DNA of 5,728 nt from an uncultured Collinsella sp. Lineage in GTDB: Bacteria > Actinomycetota > Coriobacteriia > Coriobacteriales > Coriobacteriaceae. The position numbers and the translations under genes were made by a program. The notes under the pieces were generated by a model that saw nothing but the letters and a program-made list of their open reading frames with translations, was not told the origin of the DNA and searched no databases. Of the stretch, positions 1-4,833 are shown piece by piece. Positions within the stretch are counted from its first letter, which is position 1. Every line of letters starts with the position of its first letter. The stretch spans positions 1 through 5,728 of the forward strand of contig USGN01000085.1 in NCBI GenBank assembly GCA_900554255.1, in the 5' to 3' direction.

Positions 1-717
1 GCCGCCAAGAAGCAGGCCCTGTCCGACGCACAGGCGAAGGCCAAGGCCGCCGAGGGCGAGCTGGCTACCGCGAACAAGGCCTTCGAGCGCTTCGCCGGCG
101 CCCAGAAGGCGGTCGACGACGCCAAGGCCGCCTATGACGCCGCCGTCGCCGGCGTCGCCGATGCCCAGAAGCAGCTCGAGGCCGCCAACGAAGCCGTCGT
201 CGATGCGAACCTCGAGATCGTCAAGGCCAAGGCCGAGCTTGCCAGCGATGAGGCACTCAAGGCCGATCTTGAGGCTGTCGACCACAAGGCCTCTCTTGCC
301 GCGGGCACGACGGGTAACGAGAAGTTGGTCAAGCTGAACGCTGCCTACGCTCGCTATAAGGCCGCCGTCGATGCCGCTACTGGTCTCAAGGCTGCTCTGA
401 GCGATGCCGATGCCAAACTGTCCGATGCCAACGACGCCTATGCTGCCGCGCTTGCCGAGCTTAACGATGCTAAGGATGCCCTGGCTGCCGCGCAGGCCGA
501 GTACGACAAGTATCATCCCAAGGCTGAGCCGCAGGCCAAGCCTCAGGTTGCGCAGGCTGCTGCAAAGGCTCCTGTCGCCAAGAAGAAGGCTGCGGACGCT
601 GCGCTCGCCCAGACCGGTGATACCTCCGCGCTTGCGGGCGAGGTCTTCGTTATCGGCGGTATTACGCTCGTGGCCGCGGGCGTGACGCTGGGCGATCGTC
701 GTCGCAAGCACATGTAG
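1..717 (+). CDS. C-terminal part of a sortase-anchored coiled-coil surface protein (5' end outside window)
   Basis: The frame is open from the first base, so the gene begins upstream; 238 residues are visible. Residues 1 to about 172 are almost only Ala, Lys, Asp, Glu, Gln and Leu with heptad-like spacing (for example LSDADAKLSDANDAY), as in a long alpha-helical coiled-coil stalk. Residues about 173-198 form a Pro/Ala/Lys-rich linker (AEPQAKPQ, APVAKKK) of the type that spans the cell wall. The end has the three parts of a sortase signal: LAQTGD at residues 202-207, a hydrophobic helix about 212-230 (VFVIGGITLVAAGV), and the basic tail DRRRK. The pentapeptide is LAQTG rather than LPXTG. Sortase would be expected to cleave between Thr205 and Gly206 and link the protein to peptidoglycan. 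The gene ends in tandem stops TAG TGA (715-720), followed by a terminator. Ligand and exact role cannot be read from the visible part. An internal TTG at 325 is not the real start, because the coiled coil continues unbroken upstream of it. Confidence 0.9.
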   Translation, partial: AAKKQALSDAQAKAKAAEGELATANKAFERFAGAQKAVDDAKAAYDAAVAGVADAQKQLEAANEAVVDANLEIVKAKAELASDEALKADLEAVDHKASLAAGTTGNEKLVKLNAAYARYKAAVDAATGLKAALSDADAKLSDANDAYAAALAELNDAKDALAAAQAEYDKYHPKAEPQAKPQVAQAAAKAPVAKKKAADAALAQTGDTSALAGEVFVIGGITLVAAGVTLGDRRRKHM

Positions 718-784
718 TGATTCGGGCGTAGATTCTGCAACGAATTTCGCTTCATAGCAGGAACGCTTCGATAGCTTAACCGAT

Positions 785-829
785 AAGGCCGGCGCGCTGT
801 TAAACGCAGCGCGCTGGCCTTTCTTTGTT
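785..829 (+). terminator. Intrinsic terminator of the surface protein gene
   Basis: A 15-bp stem pairs 785-799 (AAGGCCGGCGCGCTG) with 807-821 (CAGCGCGCTGGCCTT). All pairs are Watson-Crick except one G-T wobble (791/815), and the loop is 7 bases (TTAAACG). It is followed on the plus strand by a T-rich run (TTCTTTGTTT, 820-830). It lies 68 bases after the stop of the surface protein gene and points the right way to end its transcript. Confidence 0.92.
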
Positions 830-837
830 TCGATATC

Positions 838-877
838 AAAAAGCCCGGTCGGTAGCCGCGAAAGCTACCGACCGGGC
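838..877 (-). terminator. Intrinsic terminator of the OPT transporter gene
   Basis: A perfect 14-bp stem pairs 843-856 (GCCCGGTCGGTAGC) with 864-877 (GCTACCGACCGGGC), with a 7-base loop. On the minus strand the stem is followed directly by TTTTT (plus-strand A run 838-842). On the plus strand no T run follows. It therefore serves the minus-strand transporter gene, whose stop codon lies about 40 bases upstream in that direction. Confidence 0.92.
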
Positions 878-918
878 AAATCGTAGGCAATATGGTTGCT
901 GTCGAGCAGCTGCTCAGC

Positions 919-2622
919 TTAGCCCAGCAGGCTCAGACCGACGGAGACAAACGCTAGGATAACGCCGACGATGGACTCGCCGCCGAGCAGGCCGCTGGCG
1001 ACAACCAGGCCCTGCTCCTGGAAGGCGGCGTCCTTGGCAGCCCTCTCCTCGTCAGAAAGACCAGCGGTGGCGTCGCGGTGGGCGGACCACTTGTCGTAGG
1101 CGAGCTTGACGCAGGAGCCCAGGAATGCCGTGAGTGACATGTAGAACGGCAGGTACACGCCCAGGCCGATCATCATGGCCGGAATGCCGAGCCAGTACAT
1201 GACGATGCCGGCGATAAAGCCGCCAACGAACCACGGCACGCTCGGGATGCCCGAGACCATGGTGGCGACGACGCTTGCCTGCGCGGCGACAAAGCTCTTG
1301 TCGGGGCCAAAGGCGTCCGGGCCATAGGCGGTGACGAGCGCGACCATGACGGCGGCGGCGACCAGGGCGCCCACGATGCCGCCAATGGCTTGGCCGATCC
1401 ACTGCGCACGCGGGTTGGTGCCCAGCACGGCGCCGGCCTTAAAGTCGTTCATGACGTCGCCCGCAAGGCCGCACGCCACGGCCACGATGCCGGCGATAAA
1501 GAACAGCTTGACCTGAGCGATCTGTGCGAAGGCTGCCACGATGAGCATGACGATGAGGCCGAAGATCTCCATGGGGTCGATGCCCGTCTGGCCGCAGCTC
1601 TGCGCGCTCATGATGGTGGTGACAAAGGTGAACAGCGTGACGATGACGGCCGGAACGGGGCCAAGGTCAAGCACGATGGCGATGATCACGGCGATGGCGG
1701 CAGCGCCCAGGCCGATGATACCGGCGTCGAGCTTGAGGGAGCCCGAGATGAGCGACTGCTCGTCGGTGTCGGTGGAGCTGTCGGCGGCGAGACCGCGGAC
1801 GATACCGGCGACCTGCGGCAGGATGTCCTTGAGGACGACGGCGACGCCAAAGCCCATCATGAGGCCCATACCCAGGGACTTGACGATGCCCTGCGCAGTC
1901 ACAACGTCGAACAGACCGGCAGCGGTGCCGCCGACGACGATGCCAAAGTTGCCCAGCAGGGCGCCGGCAAACCAGAAGGCGACCGGGGCGAAGCCCACGA
2001 GGAAGCCGACGGAGAGCAGCATGGGCGAGTTGTAGATGCCAAAGGTCACGCCGGGGATATTGAGCGTGCACAGCATGCTGGGCACCACGCCCAGGGCGTC
2101 GCGAAGCACACTGTAGATGCCTGCAATGGCCATGGAGCCAAAGAGCTGCTTGCCGGTCTTGCCGCCGGCCTCGGTTGCGCGCAGGGTCTGAGCTGCGGCG
2201 TTGCCGGTGGGGAACTCCAACGCGGCGTCCACGATAAAGTGACGGTGGATGAGCGCGGTGGCCAGCAGGCCCAGGATGGTGCCGGCGAGTGCCACGATAA
2301 ACATGTCGAGCCAGCTGATCTGGTCGGCATAGCCCAGCATCCAGGCGCCCGGGATGGTAAATGCCAGGCCGCCGGCGACCATGGCGCCCGCGGACATGAT
2401 GGTGTGGGTGACGTTGGCCTCGTTGAGGCTGGCGTTGCCCATGAGCTTAAGGAAGAACAGCGAGATGACGGCAGCGAAGACGATCGGCCAGGGGAGTGCG
2501 CCCATCTTGAGGGCGGTGTAGGCCGAGCTTGCCGTGATGATCACGCAGCCAAGGACGCCGATGACGACGCCGCGCAGCGTGAGTTGCCCGCGCATCGAAG
2601 CGCGGTTCGAGGGATTGCTCAT
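919..2622 (-). CDS. OPT-family (oligopeptide transporter/YSL-type) membrane transporter
   Basis: This is a complete 567-residue polytopic membrane protein of the OPT superfamily (TIGR00728/COG1297 type), a family of secondary transporters for small peptides or metal chelates. Family landmarks, in order, are: an early ASSAYTALKMG segment (31-41); GNASLNEANVTHTIMSAGA (62-80), matching the conserved NxxEAN/Q-T-x-SAG region; LEFPTGNAAAQTLRATEAGG (135-154), matching the usual P-x-G-x-A-x-A-x-x-L-x-A-x-E-x-G-G stretch; GDVMNDFKAGAVLGTNPRAQ (388-407), matching the D-L-x-x-D-x-K-x-G-x-x-x-G-x-x-P-R motif; and PAMMIGLGVYLPF (481-493). A charged loop at about 508-537 (DKWSAHRD, LSDEERAAKD) precedes the terminal GLVVASGLLGGESIVGV segment, also family-typical. 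The length is at the short end for prokaryotic OPT proteins, but no core block appears to be missing. Start: ATG (2622-2620) with AAAGGAG at 2629-2635, spacing 6. It stands alone, divergent from coaX and convergent with the surface protein gene. The substrate cannot be assigned; most bacterial OPTs are uncharacterised. Confidence 0.95.
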   Translation of the reverse strand: MSNPSNRASMRGQLTLRGVVIGVLGCVIITASSAYTALKMGALPWPIVFAAVISLFFLKLMGNASLNEANVTHTIMSAGAMVAGGLAFTIPGAWMLGYADQISWLDMFIVALAGTILGLLATALIHRHFIVDAALEFPTGNAAAQTLRATEAGGKTGKQLFGSMAIAGIYSVLRDALGVVPSMLCTLNIPGVTFGIYNSPMLLSVGFLVGFAPVAFWFAGALLGNFGIVVGGTAAGLFDVVTAQGIVKSLGMGLMMGFGVAVVLKDILPQVAGIVRGLAADSSTDTDEQSLISGSLKLDAGIIGLGAAAIAVIIAIVLDLGPVPAVIVTLFTFVTTIMSAQSCGQTGIDPMEIFGLIVMLIVAAFAQIAQVKLFFIAGIVAVACGLAGDVMNDFKAGAVLGTNPRAQWIGQAIGGIVGALVAAAVMVALVTAYGPDAFGPDKSFVAAQASVVATMVSGIPSVPWFVGGFIAGIVMYWLGIPAMMIGLGVYLPFYMSLTAFLGSCVKLAYDKWSAHRDATAGLSDEERAAKDAAFQEQGLVVASGLLGGESIVGVILAFVSVGLSLLG

Positions 2623-2640
2623 ATAGAACTCCTTTGCGTA

Positions 2641-2685
2641 TATCCGCTTCCCCCGGGAGCGCCGTTACGGATACGGCGCGGGAAG
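2641..2685 (-). promoter_or_regulatory. Structured leader of the OPT gene: two-part hairpin with possible pseudoknot next to the Shine-Dalgarno
   Basis: Reading the minus strand, CTTCCC (2685-2680) pairs with GGGAAG (2652-2647). Nested inside, GCGCCGT (2679-2673) pairs with ACGGCGC (2665-2659) around the 7-base loop ATCCGTA. A 6-base bulge, TCCCGG (2658-2653), separates the two 3' arms. Directly after the outer arm comes CGGATA (2646-2641), complementary to TATCCG spanning the inner loop (2673-2668), which would allow an H-type pseudoknot. The Shine-Dalgarno AAAGGAG begins only 5 bases further on. No T run follows, so it is not a terminator. The pairings are seen in the sequence; a control function over translation is inference, and I do not recognise a known riboswitch class. 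Confidence 0.45.
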
Positions 2686-2732
2686 TCGGGTTACCAAGGG
2701 CCGCCGCGTGAGCTCGCGCGCGACCGCGCACC

Positions 2733-2738
2733 AGTATA
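2733..2738 (-). promoter_or_regulatory. Candidate -10 box of the OPT gene promoter
   Basis: On the minus strand this reads TATACT, a 5 of 6 match to the consensus -10. No good -35 hexamer stands 16-18 bases upstream (TCCCAA at a 17-base spacing), so the promoter would be weak or activator-dependent. If used, transcription would start near 2726 and give a leader of roughly 100 bases containing the hairpin at 2641-2685. Confidence 0.4.
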
Positions 2739-2743
2739 GCCGC

Positions 2744-2771
2744 AAGCTAGTCATTTTGGGATGACTGGTTT
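2744..2771. promoter_or_regulatory. Imperfect dyad between the divergent promoters, possible operator
   Basis: AAGCTAGTCAT (2744-2754) and ATGACTGGTTT (2761-2771) form an inverted repeat: 9 of 11 positions match, with six central pairs perfect (AGTCAT/ATGACT) around the 6-base spacer TTTGGG. Its centre (about 2757.5) lies near the midpoint of the two opposed TATACT boxes, so it covers the -35 regions of both. Symmetry and place suit a dimeric regulator of the divergent pair. This is inference; no regulator gene lies in the window. Confidence 0.35.
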
Positions 2772-2781
2772 AGGTAGGCGA

Positions 2782-2806
2782 TATACTGCTGGGCAGACGA
2801 AAGGAG
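2782..2806 (+). promoter_or_regulatory. coaX -10 box and Shine-Dalgarno, fixing the coaX start
   Basis: TATACT at 2782-2787 is a good -10 hexamer. The -35 is poor: ATGACT at 2761-2766 with a 15-base spacer, or TTGGGA at 2756-2761 with 20. Transcription would begin near 2794. AAAGGAG at 2800-2806 stands 8 bases before ATG 2815. The upstream in-frame ATG at 2761 would lie before the transcript start and has no ribosome binding site, so 2815 is the start. Confidence 0.6.
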
Positions 2807-2814
2807 CGCCGACG

Positions 2815-3666
2815 ATGCTTAATGGGTGCGCAAATATATTGACGGTCGATGTGGGCAACACGTTCATTCGCTTTGGCCTGTTTGCAGAGGATTCGGCCGC
2901 GGCGCAGGAATGTCCGCTTGCGACGTGCGAGATCACCACGCCATCGAGCATCACAGCAGACGAGGCGCGCATGCGTCTCGCGCAGGTCATGGCCGCACTG
3001 GCGGCCGATGCGGGCATGCCGGGCGCGCTTGTGCCCACGGCTGCTGTGCTGAGCTGCGTGGTCCCGGCGCTCGAGCGCCCGTGGAAGGTAGCGCTTTCCC
3101 GTACCTGCACGGGGCGCGTGCTCACGGTGGGGCCGGGACTTAAGACCGGCATGCCCGTGCACTACGATGACCCGGCCGAGATCGGTCCCGACCGCATCGC
3201 CGACGCCGTGGCGGCCCGCGCCGTCTACGGCTCGCCCTGCATCGTGATTGACCTGGGCACGACGACCAATATCGAGGTCATCGACGCGCATGGTACCTTT
3301 GTCGGCGGCGTTATCGCGCCGGGCCTGGCCCTCGGCGCCCGCTCGCTTTCGGCGGCAGCAGCGCGCCTGCCCCAGGTTGAGCCCTCGGCGCCAACACACG
3401 TCATCGGCCGCAACACGCGCGAGGCCATGCGCTCGGGTGTGGTTTTGGGCGAGGTGGCGCGCATCGACGGCATGCTCGACATGGTGCTTGCCGAGATGCG
3501 TGCGACCAAGGCCGCGGGGGAGGGCAGCGTGCCCATCGTCATTACCGGCGACGATGCCGAGGCGCTTGCGGCCCTTGTCGGCCATAGCCTGACGGTCGAC
3601 GATGCGCTGACGTTGCGGGGTCTCGCCGAGCTCTACCACATCAACCAAAAGTCCCGCCGCGTGTAA
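2815..3666 (+). CDS. coaX: Type III pantothenate kinase (CoaX)
   Basis: CoaX phosphorylates pantothenate with ATP to 4'-phosphopantothenate, the first step of coenzyme A synthesis. It belongs to the ASKHA (acetate and sugar kinase/Hsc70/actin) fold and works in the cytoplasm, usually as a dimer. The protein is 283 residues, slightly longer than the usual 250-270. Motifs in order: DVGNT (11-15), the first phosphate loop; GPDRIADA (124-131), which carries the catalytic Asp126; IDLGTTTNIE (145-154), the second phosphate loop; GGVIAPGLALG (164-174); AARLPQVE (182-189); IGRNTREAMRSG (197-208); and the C-terminal DDALTLRGLAELY (262-274). Two blocks depart from the common family form: DFGTATTFD is DLGTTTNIE here, and the usual TGG of the late glycine loop is TGD (244-246). 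Type III kinases do not show the CoA feedback inhibition of type I. The start at 2815 is chosen from the ribosome binding site and from the family N-terminus, where DVGNT lies close to the first residue. The next gene follows after 84 bases with its own promoter. Confidence 0.95.
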   Translation: MLNGCANILTVDVGNTFIRFGLFAEDSAAAQECPLATCEITTPSSITADEARMRLAQVMAALAADAGMPGALVPTAAVLSCVVPALERPWKVALSRTCTGRVLTVGPGLKTGMPVHYDDPAEIGPDRIADAVAARAVYGSPCIVIDLGTTTNIEVIDAHGTFVGGVIAPGLALGARSLSAAAARLPQVEPSAPTHVIGRNTREAMRSGVVLGEVARIDGMLDMVLAEMRATKAAGEGSVPIVITGDDAEALAALVGHSLTVDDALTLRGLAELYHINQKSRRV

Positions 3667-3694
3667 AAGTGAGGGCGCCGGTGGGACAAACGCC

Positions 3695-3742
3695 TCCACC
3701 TTCCACCTGCTACAATGGGTCAAACTATTGCGATTTCGGAGG
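3695..3742 (+). promoter_or_regulatory. Extended -10 promoter and Shine-Dalgarno of the dCMP deaminase gene
   Basis: TGC TACAAT (3708-3716) is an extended -10 element, a 5 of 6 match to TATAAT preceded by TGn. No -35 is recognisable (AAACGC at 17-base spacing). A tandem repeat of TCCACCT (3695-3701 and 3702-3708) abuts it upstream. Transcription would begin near 3723. GGAGG at 3738-3742 lies 8 bases before ATG 3751. The in-frame ATG at 3715 lies inside the -10 box and so cannot be the start. Confidence 0.6.
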
Positions 3743-3750
3743 TGTCTGCC

Positions 3751-4275
3751 ATGTCGGACGATCTTCATCAAACCGCGTCGGGCAAGCGCCGCGACGTTAT
3801 TAGCTGGGATGAGTTCTTTATGAGCGTGGCCATCGCCGCGCAGCGCCGCAGTAAGGACCCCAACACGCAGGTGGGCGCGTGCATCGCCAGCACCAACCAC
3901 CGCATCCTTTCGGTGGGCTACAACGGCACGCCCTCGGCACTCAACGATGACTTTTTCCCGTGGGGAACGAGCGATGACCCGTTGCAGGACAAGCACAACT
4001 ACGTGGTGCATGCCGAGGCAAACGCCGTGCTCAACTACCGTGGCTCGCTCAAAGACCTTGAGGGTTCCACGGTCTACGTTACGCTGTTCCCGTGCCACGA
4101 CTGCGCCAAGATCCTGGCGCAGGTGGGCGTGGGCGAGGTCGTCTACCTGGACAATAAGTATGCCGACACCGATGACGGCCGTATCAGCCGTCGCATCCTC
4201 GACTCCTGCGGCATCAGCTACCGCCAGGTCATCGTCGATGTTCAGATTGGTACCGGGGGACAAGCTCAGCAGTAG
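3751..4275 (+). CDS. Deoxycytidylate (dCMP) deaminase
   Basis: The product is a 174-residue zinc-dependent cytidine/deoxycytidylate deaminase that converts dCMP to dUMP, the substrate of thymidylate synthase. Zinc ligands are visible: H87 in HAEANA (87-92), with E89 as the proton shuttle, and C115 and C118 in PCHDCAK (114-120). Other dCMP deaminase landmarks are RRSKDPNTQVGACI (32-45), a substrate-pocket stretch GYNGTPSALNDDFFPW (56-71), and the tail YADTDDGRISRRIL (137-150). The pattern YNGxPxxxxDDxxPW followed soon by HAE, without a long insertion, resembles the eukaryotic-type enzyme more than Bacillus ComEB as I remember them. Characterised members are activated by dCTP and inhibited by dTTP; this is family knowledge, not visible here. 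The first ~17 residues (MSDDLHQTASGKRRDVI) are polar and probably flexible. No thymidylate synthase gene lies in the window. Alternatives in the same fold, such as tRNA adenosine deaminase or guanine deaminase, fit the YNG...DD...PW block poorly. Confidence 0.93.
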   Translation: MSDDLHQTASGKRRDVISWDEFFMSVAIAAQRRSKDPNTQVGACIASTNHRILSVGYNGTPSALNDDFFPWGTSDDPLQDKHNYVVHAEANAVLNYRGSLKDLEGSTVYVTLFPCHDCAKILAQVGVGEVVYLDNKYADTDDGRISRRILDSCGISYRQVIVDVQIGTGGQAQQ

Positions 4276-4445
4276 CGCGTGCCAACGCCAGCTGGCGGCA
4301 AAACAGCAAAAAGAGCCCCGTCCCAAATTGACTACTCGTGAAAGTCGCGTCTGCGCGCATGGACGGCTCGTGAGCGGGTACATGGCTGTAGTAACATAGC
4401 TTCTGTCCGCGGGCGTGCCCGCGTTATTGTGAGAAAGGAGCCCCT
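4276..4445 (+). other. Intergenic region upstream of the NifU-like gene, with weak promoter signals and a leader hairpin
   Basis: No gene is seen in these 170 bases. They hold a 12-bp perfect palindrome, CGCCAGCTGGCG (4286-4297), with no T run after it; an A-rich then C-rich stretch (4298-4320); an orphan TTGACT (4328-4333) with no -10 at the right distance; a weak -10 candidate TAACAT (4392-4397); and a short strong hairpin in which CGCGGG (4408-4413) pairs with CCCGCG (4418-4423). AAAGGAG (4434-4440) lies 5 bases before the GTG start. If TAACAT is used, the mRNA would begin near 4404 and the hairpin would sit almost at its 5' end. Promoter assignment is tentative; no clear terminator for the deaminase gene is seen. 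Confidence 0.35.
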
Positions 4446-4724
4446 GTGGCTGTTAACGAAGAGCTGCTTAAGAAGGTTCTTGAAGAGATCCGCCCCAACC
4501 TGCAGGCCGATGGCGGCGATATGGAGTATGTGGGCGTCGACGACGAGGGCGTCGTCAAGCTGGAGCTGCAGGGCGCCTGCGCCGGCTGCCCCATGAGCTC
4601 GCTAACCCTTTCCATGGGTATCGAGCGCATCCTGAAGGAGCATGTGCCCGGCGTTACCCGCGTCGAGCAGGTCAATGTTTCCGGCGAGGCCGAGGACCTG
4701 TATGACGAGTACGCGCCGTTCTAA
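4446..4724 (+). CDS. NifU/Nfu C-terminal-domain Fe-S cluster protein
   Basis: This is a complete 92-residue protein made of a single NifU C-terminal (Nfu) domain. Proteins of this type bind a [4Fe-4S] or [2Fe-2S] cluster between subunits and pass it to apo-enzymes in the cytoplasm. Diagnostic parts are the N-terminal helix LLKKVLEEIRPNLQADGGD (7-25), with the family signature RPxLxxDGGD, and the CxxC pair C45 and C48 in GACAGCPMSS (43-52), followed by the helix TLSMGIERILKEHVPGV (54-70). The acidic tail (EAEDLYDEYAPF) is not part of the core domain. There is no N-terminal IscU-like or degenerate A-type domain, so this is the minimal stand-alone form. Start: GTG at 4446, supported by AAAGGAG at 4434-4440, and the protein then reads MAVNEELL as expected for the family. 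No SUF or ISC genes lie nearby, so its client proteins are not indicated. I give no symbol because naming of short Nfu proteins is inconsistent. Confidence 0.94.
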   Translation: MAVNEELLKKVLEEIRPNLQADGGDMEYVGVDDEGVVKLELQGACAGCPMSSLTLSMGIERILKEHVPGVTRVEQVNVSGEAEDLYDEYAPF

Positions 4725-4773
4725 GATGCGAAAGCTGCGGACGGTACGCTCCGCATAGACGTTACGCCCAAAT

Positions 4774-4810
4774 ATGCGGCTGCGAGCGTAAGGCCCGCGG
4801 CCGCATTTGT
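4774..4810 (+). terminator. Probable weak terminator or hairpin between the Nfu and lgt genes
   Basis: ATGCGGCTGCGAGC (4774-4787) pairs with GCCCGCGGCCGCAT (4793-4806): 14 positions with one A-C mismatch and one T-G wobble, and a 5-base loop (GTAAG). Only a weak T-rich tail follows (TTTGTATGT, 4806-4814). It could end the Nfu transcript partly and let some read through to lgt, whose start is 28 bases downstream and for which I see no clear promoter. A smaller 6-bp hairpin (TGCGGA 4736-4741 with TCCGCA 4750-4755) precedes it. Confidence 0.5.
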
Positions 4811-4833
4811 ATGTAGGGAGCAGGGGGATCGAT

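Noticed and set aside
325..327. TTG at 325 as the start of a separate 130-residue gene
   Set aside because: The same frame is open to the window edge and the coiled-coil composition is continuous, so this is an internal codon.
1..520. Tandem DNA repeat array in the surface protein gene
   Set aside because: The repetition comes from Ala/Lys/Asp codons of a coiled coil. I find no exact long repeat unit at the DNA level.
1390..2739. Long 449-codon open frame on the plus strand opposite the OPT gene
   Set aside because: It is a shadow produced by GC-biased third positions of the transporter gene. Its product is an unstructured run of Asp, Gly, His and Ala, it has no ribosome binding site, and the minus strand shows clear OPT motifs.
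2761..2814. Upstream ATG start for coaX at 2761
   Set aside because: No ribosome binding site precedes it, it lies before the likely transcription start, and family members begin close to the DVGNT motif. AAAGGAG supports ATG 2815.
3715..3750. Upstream ATG start for the dCMP deaminase at 3715
   Set aside because: The ATG overlaps the TACAAT -10 box, while GGAGG stands at the right distance from ATG 3751.
4286..4297. 12-bp palindrome CGCCAGCTGGCG as a terminator of the deaminase gene
   Set aside because: It has no room for a loop without losing its central pairs, and A-rich rather than T-rich sequence follows on the plus strand.
2770..4383. 537-codon open frame on the minus strand across coaX and the dCMP deaminase gene
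   Set aside because: It lies antisense to two well-supported genes and runs through their promoter region. The translation is rich in Arg, His, Asp and Ala with no recognisable domain.
4807..4833. TTG start for Lgt at 4807
   Set aside because: It lies in the tail of the preceding hairpin, without a ribosome binding site. ATG 4834 has AGGGGG 6 bases upstream and gives the expected N-terminus.
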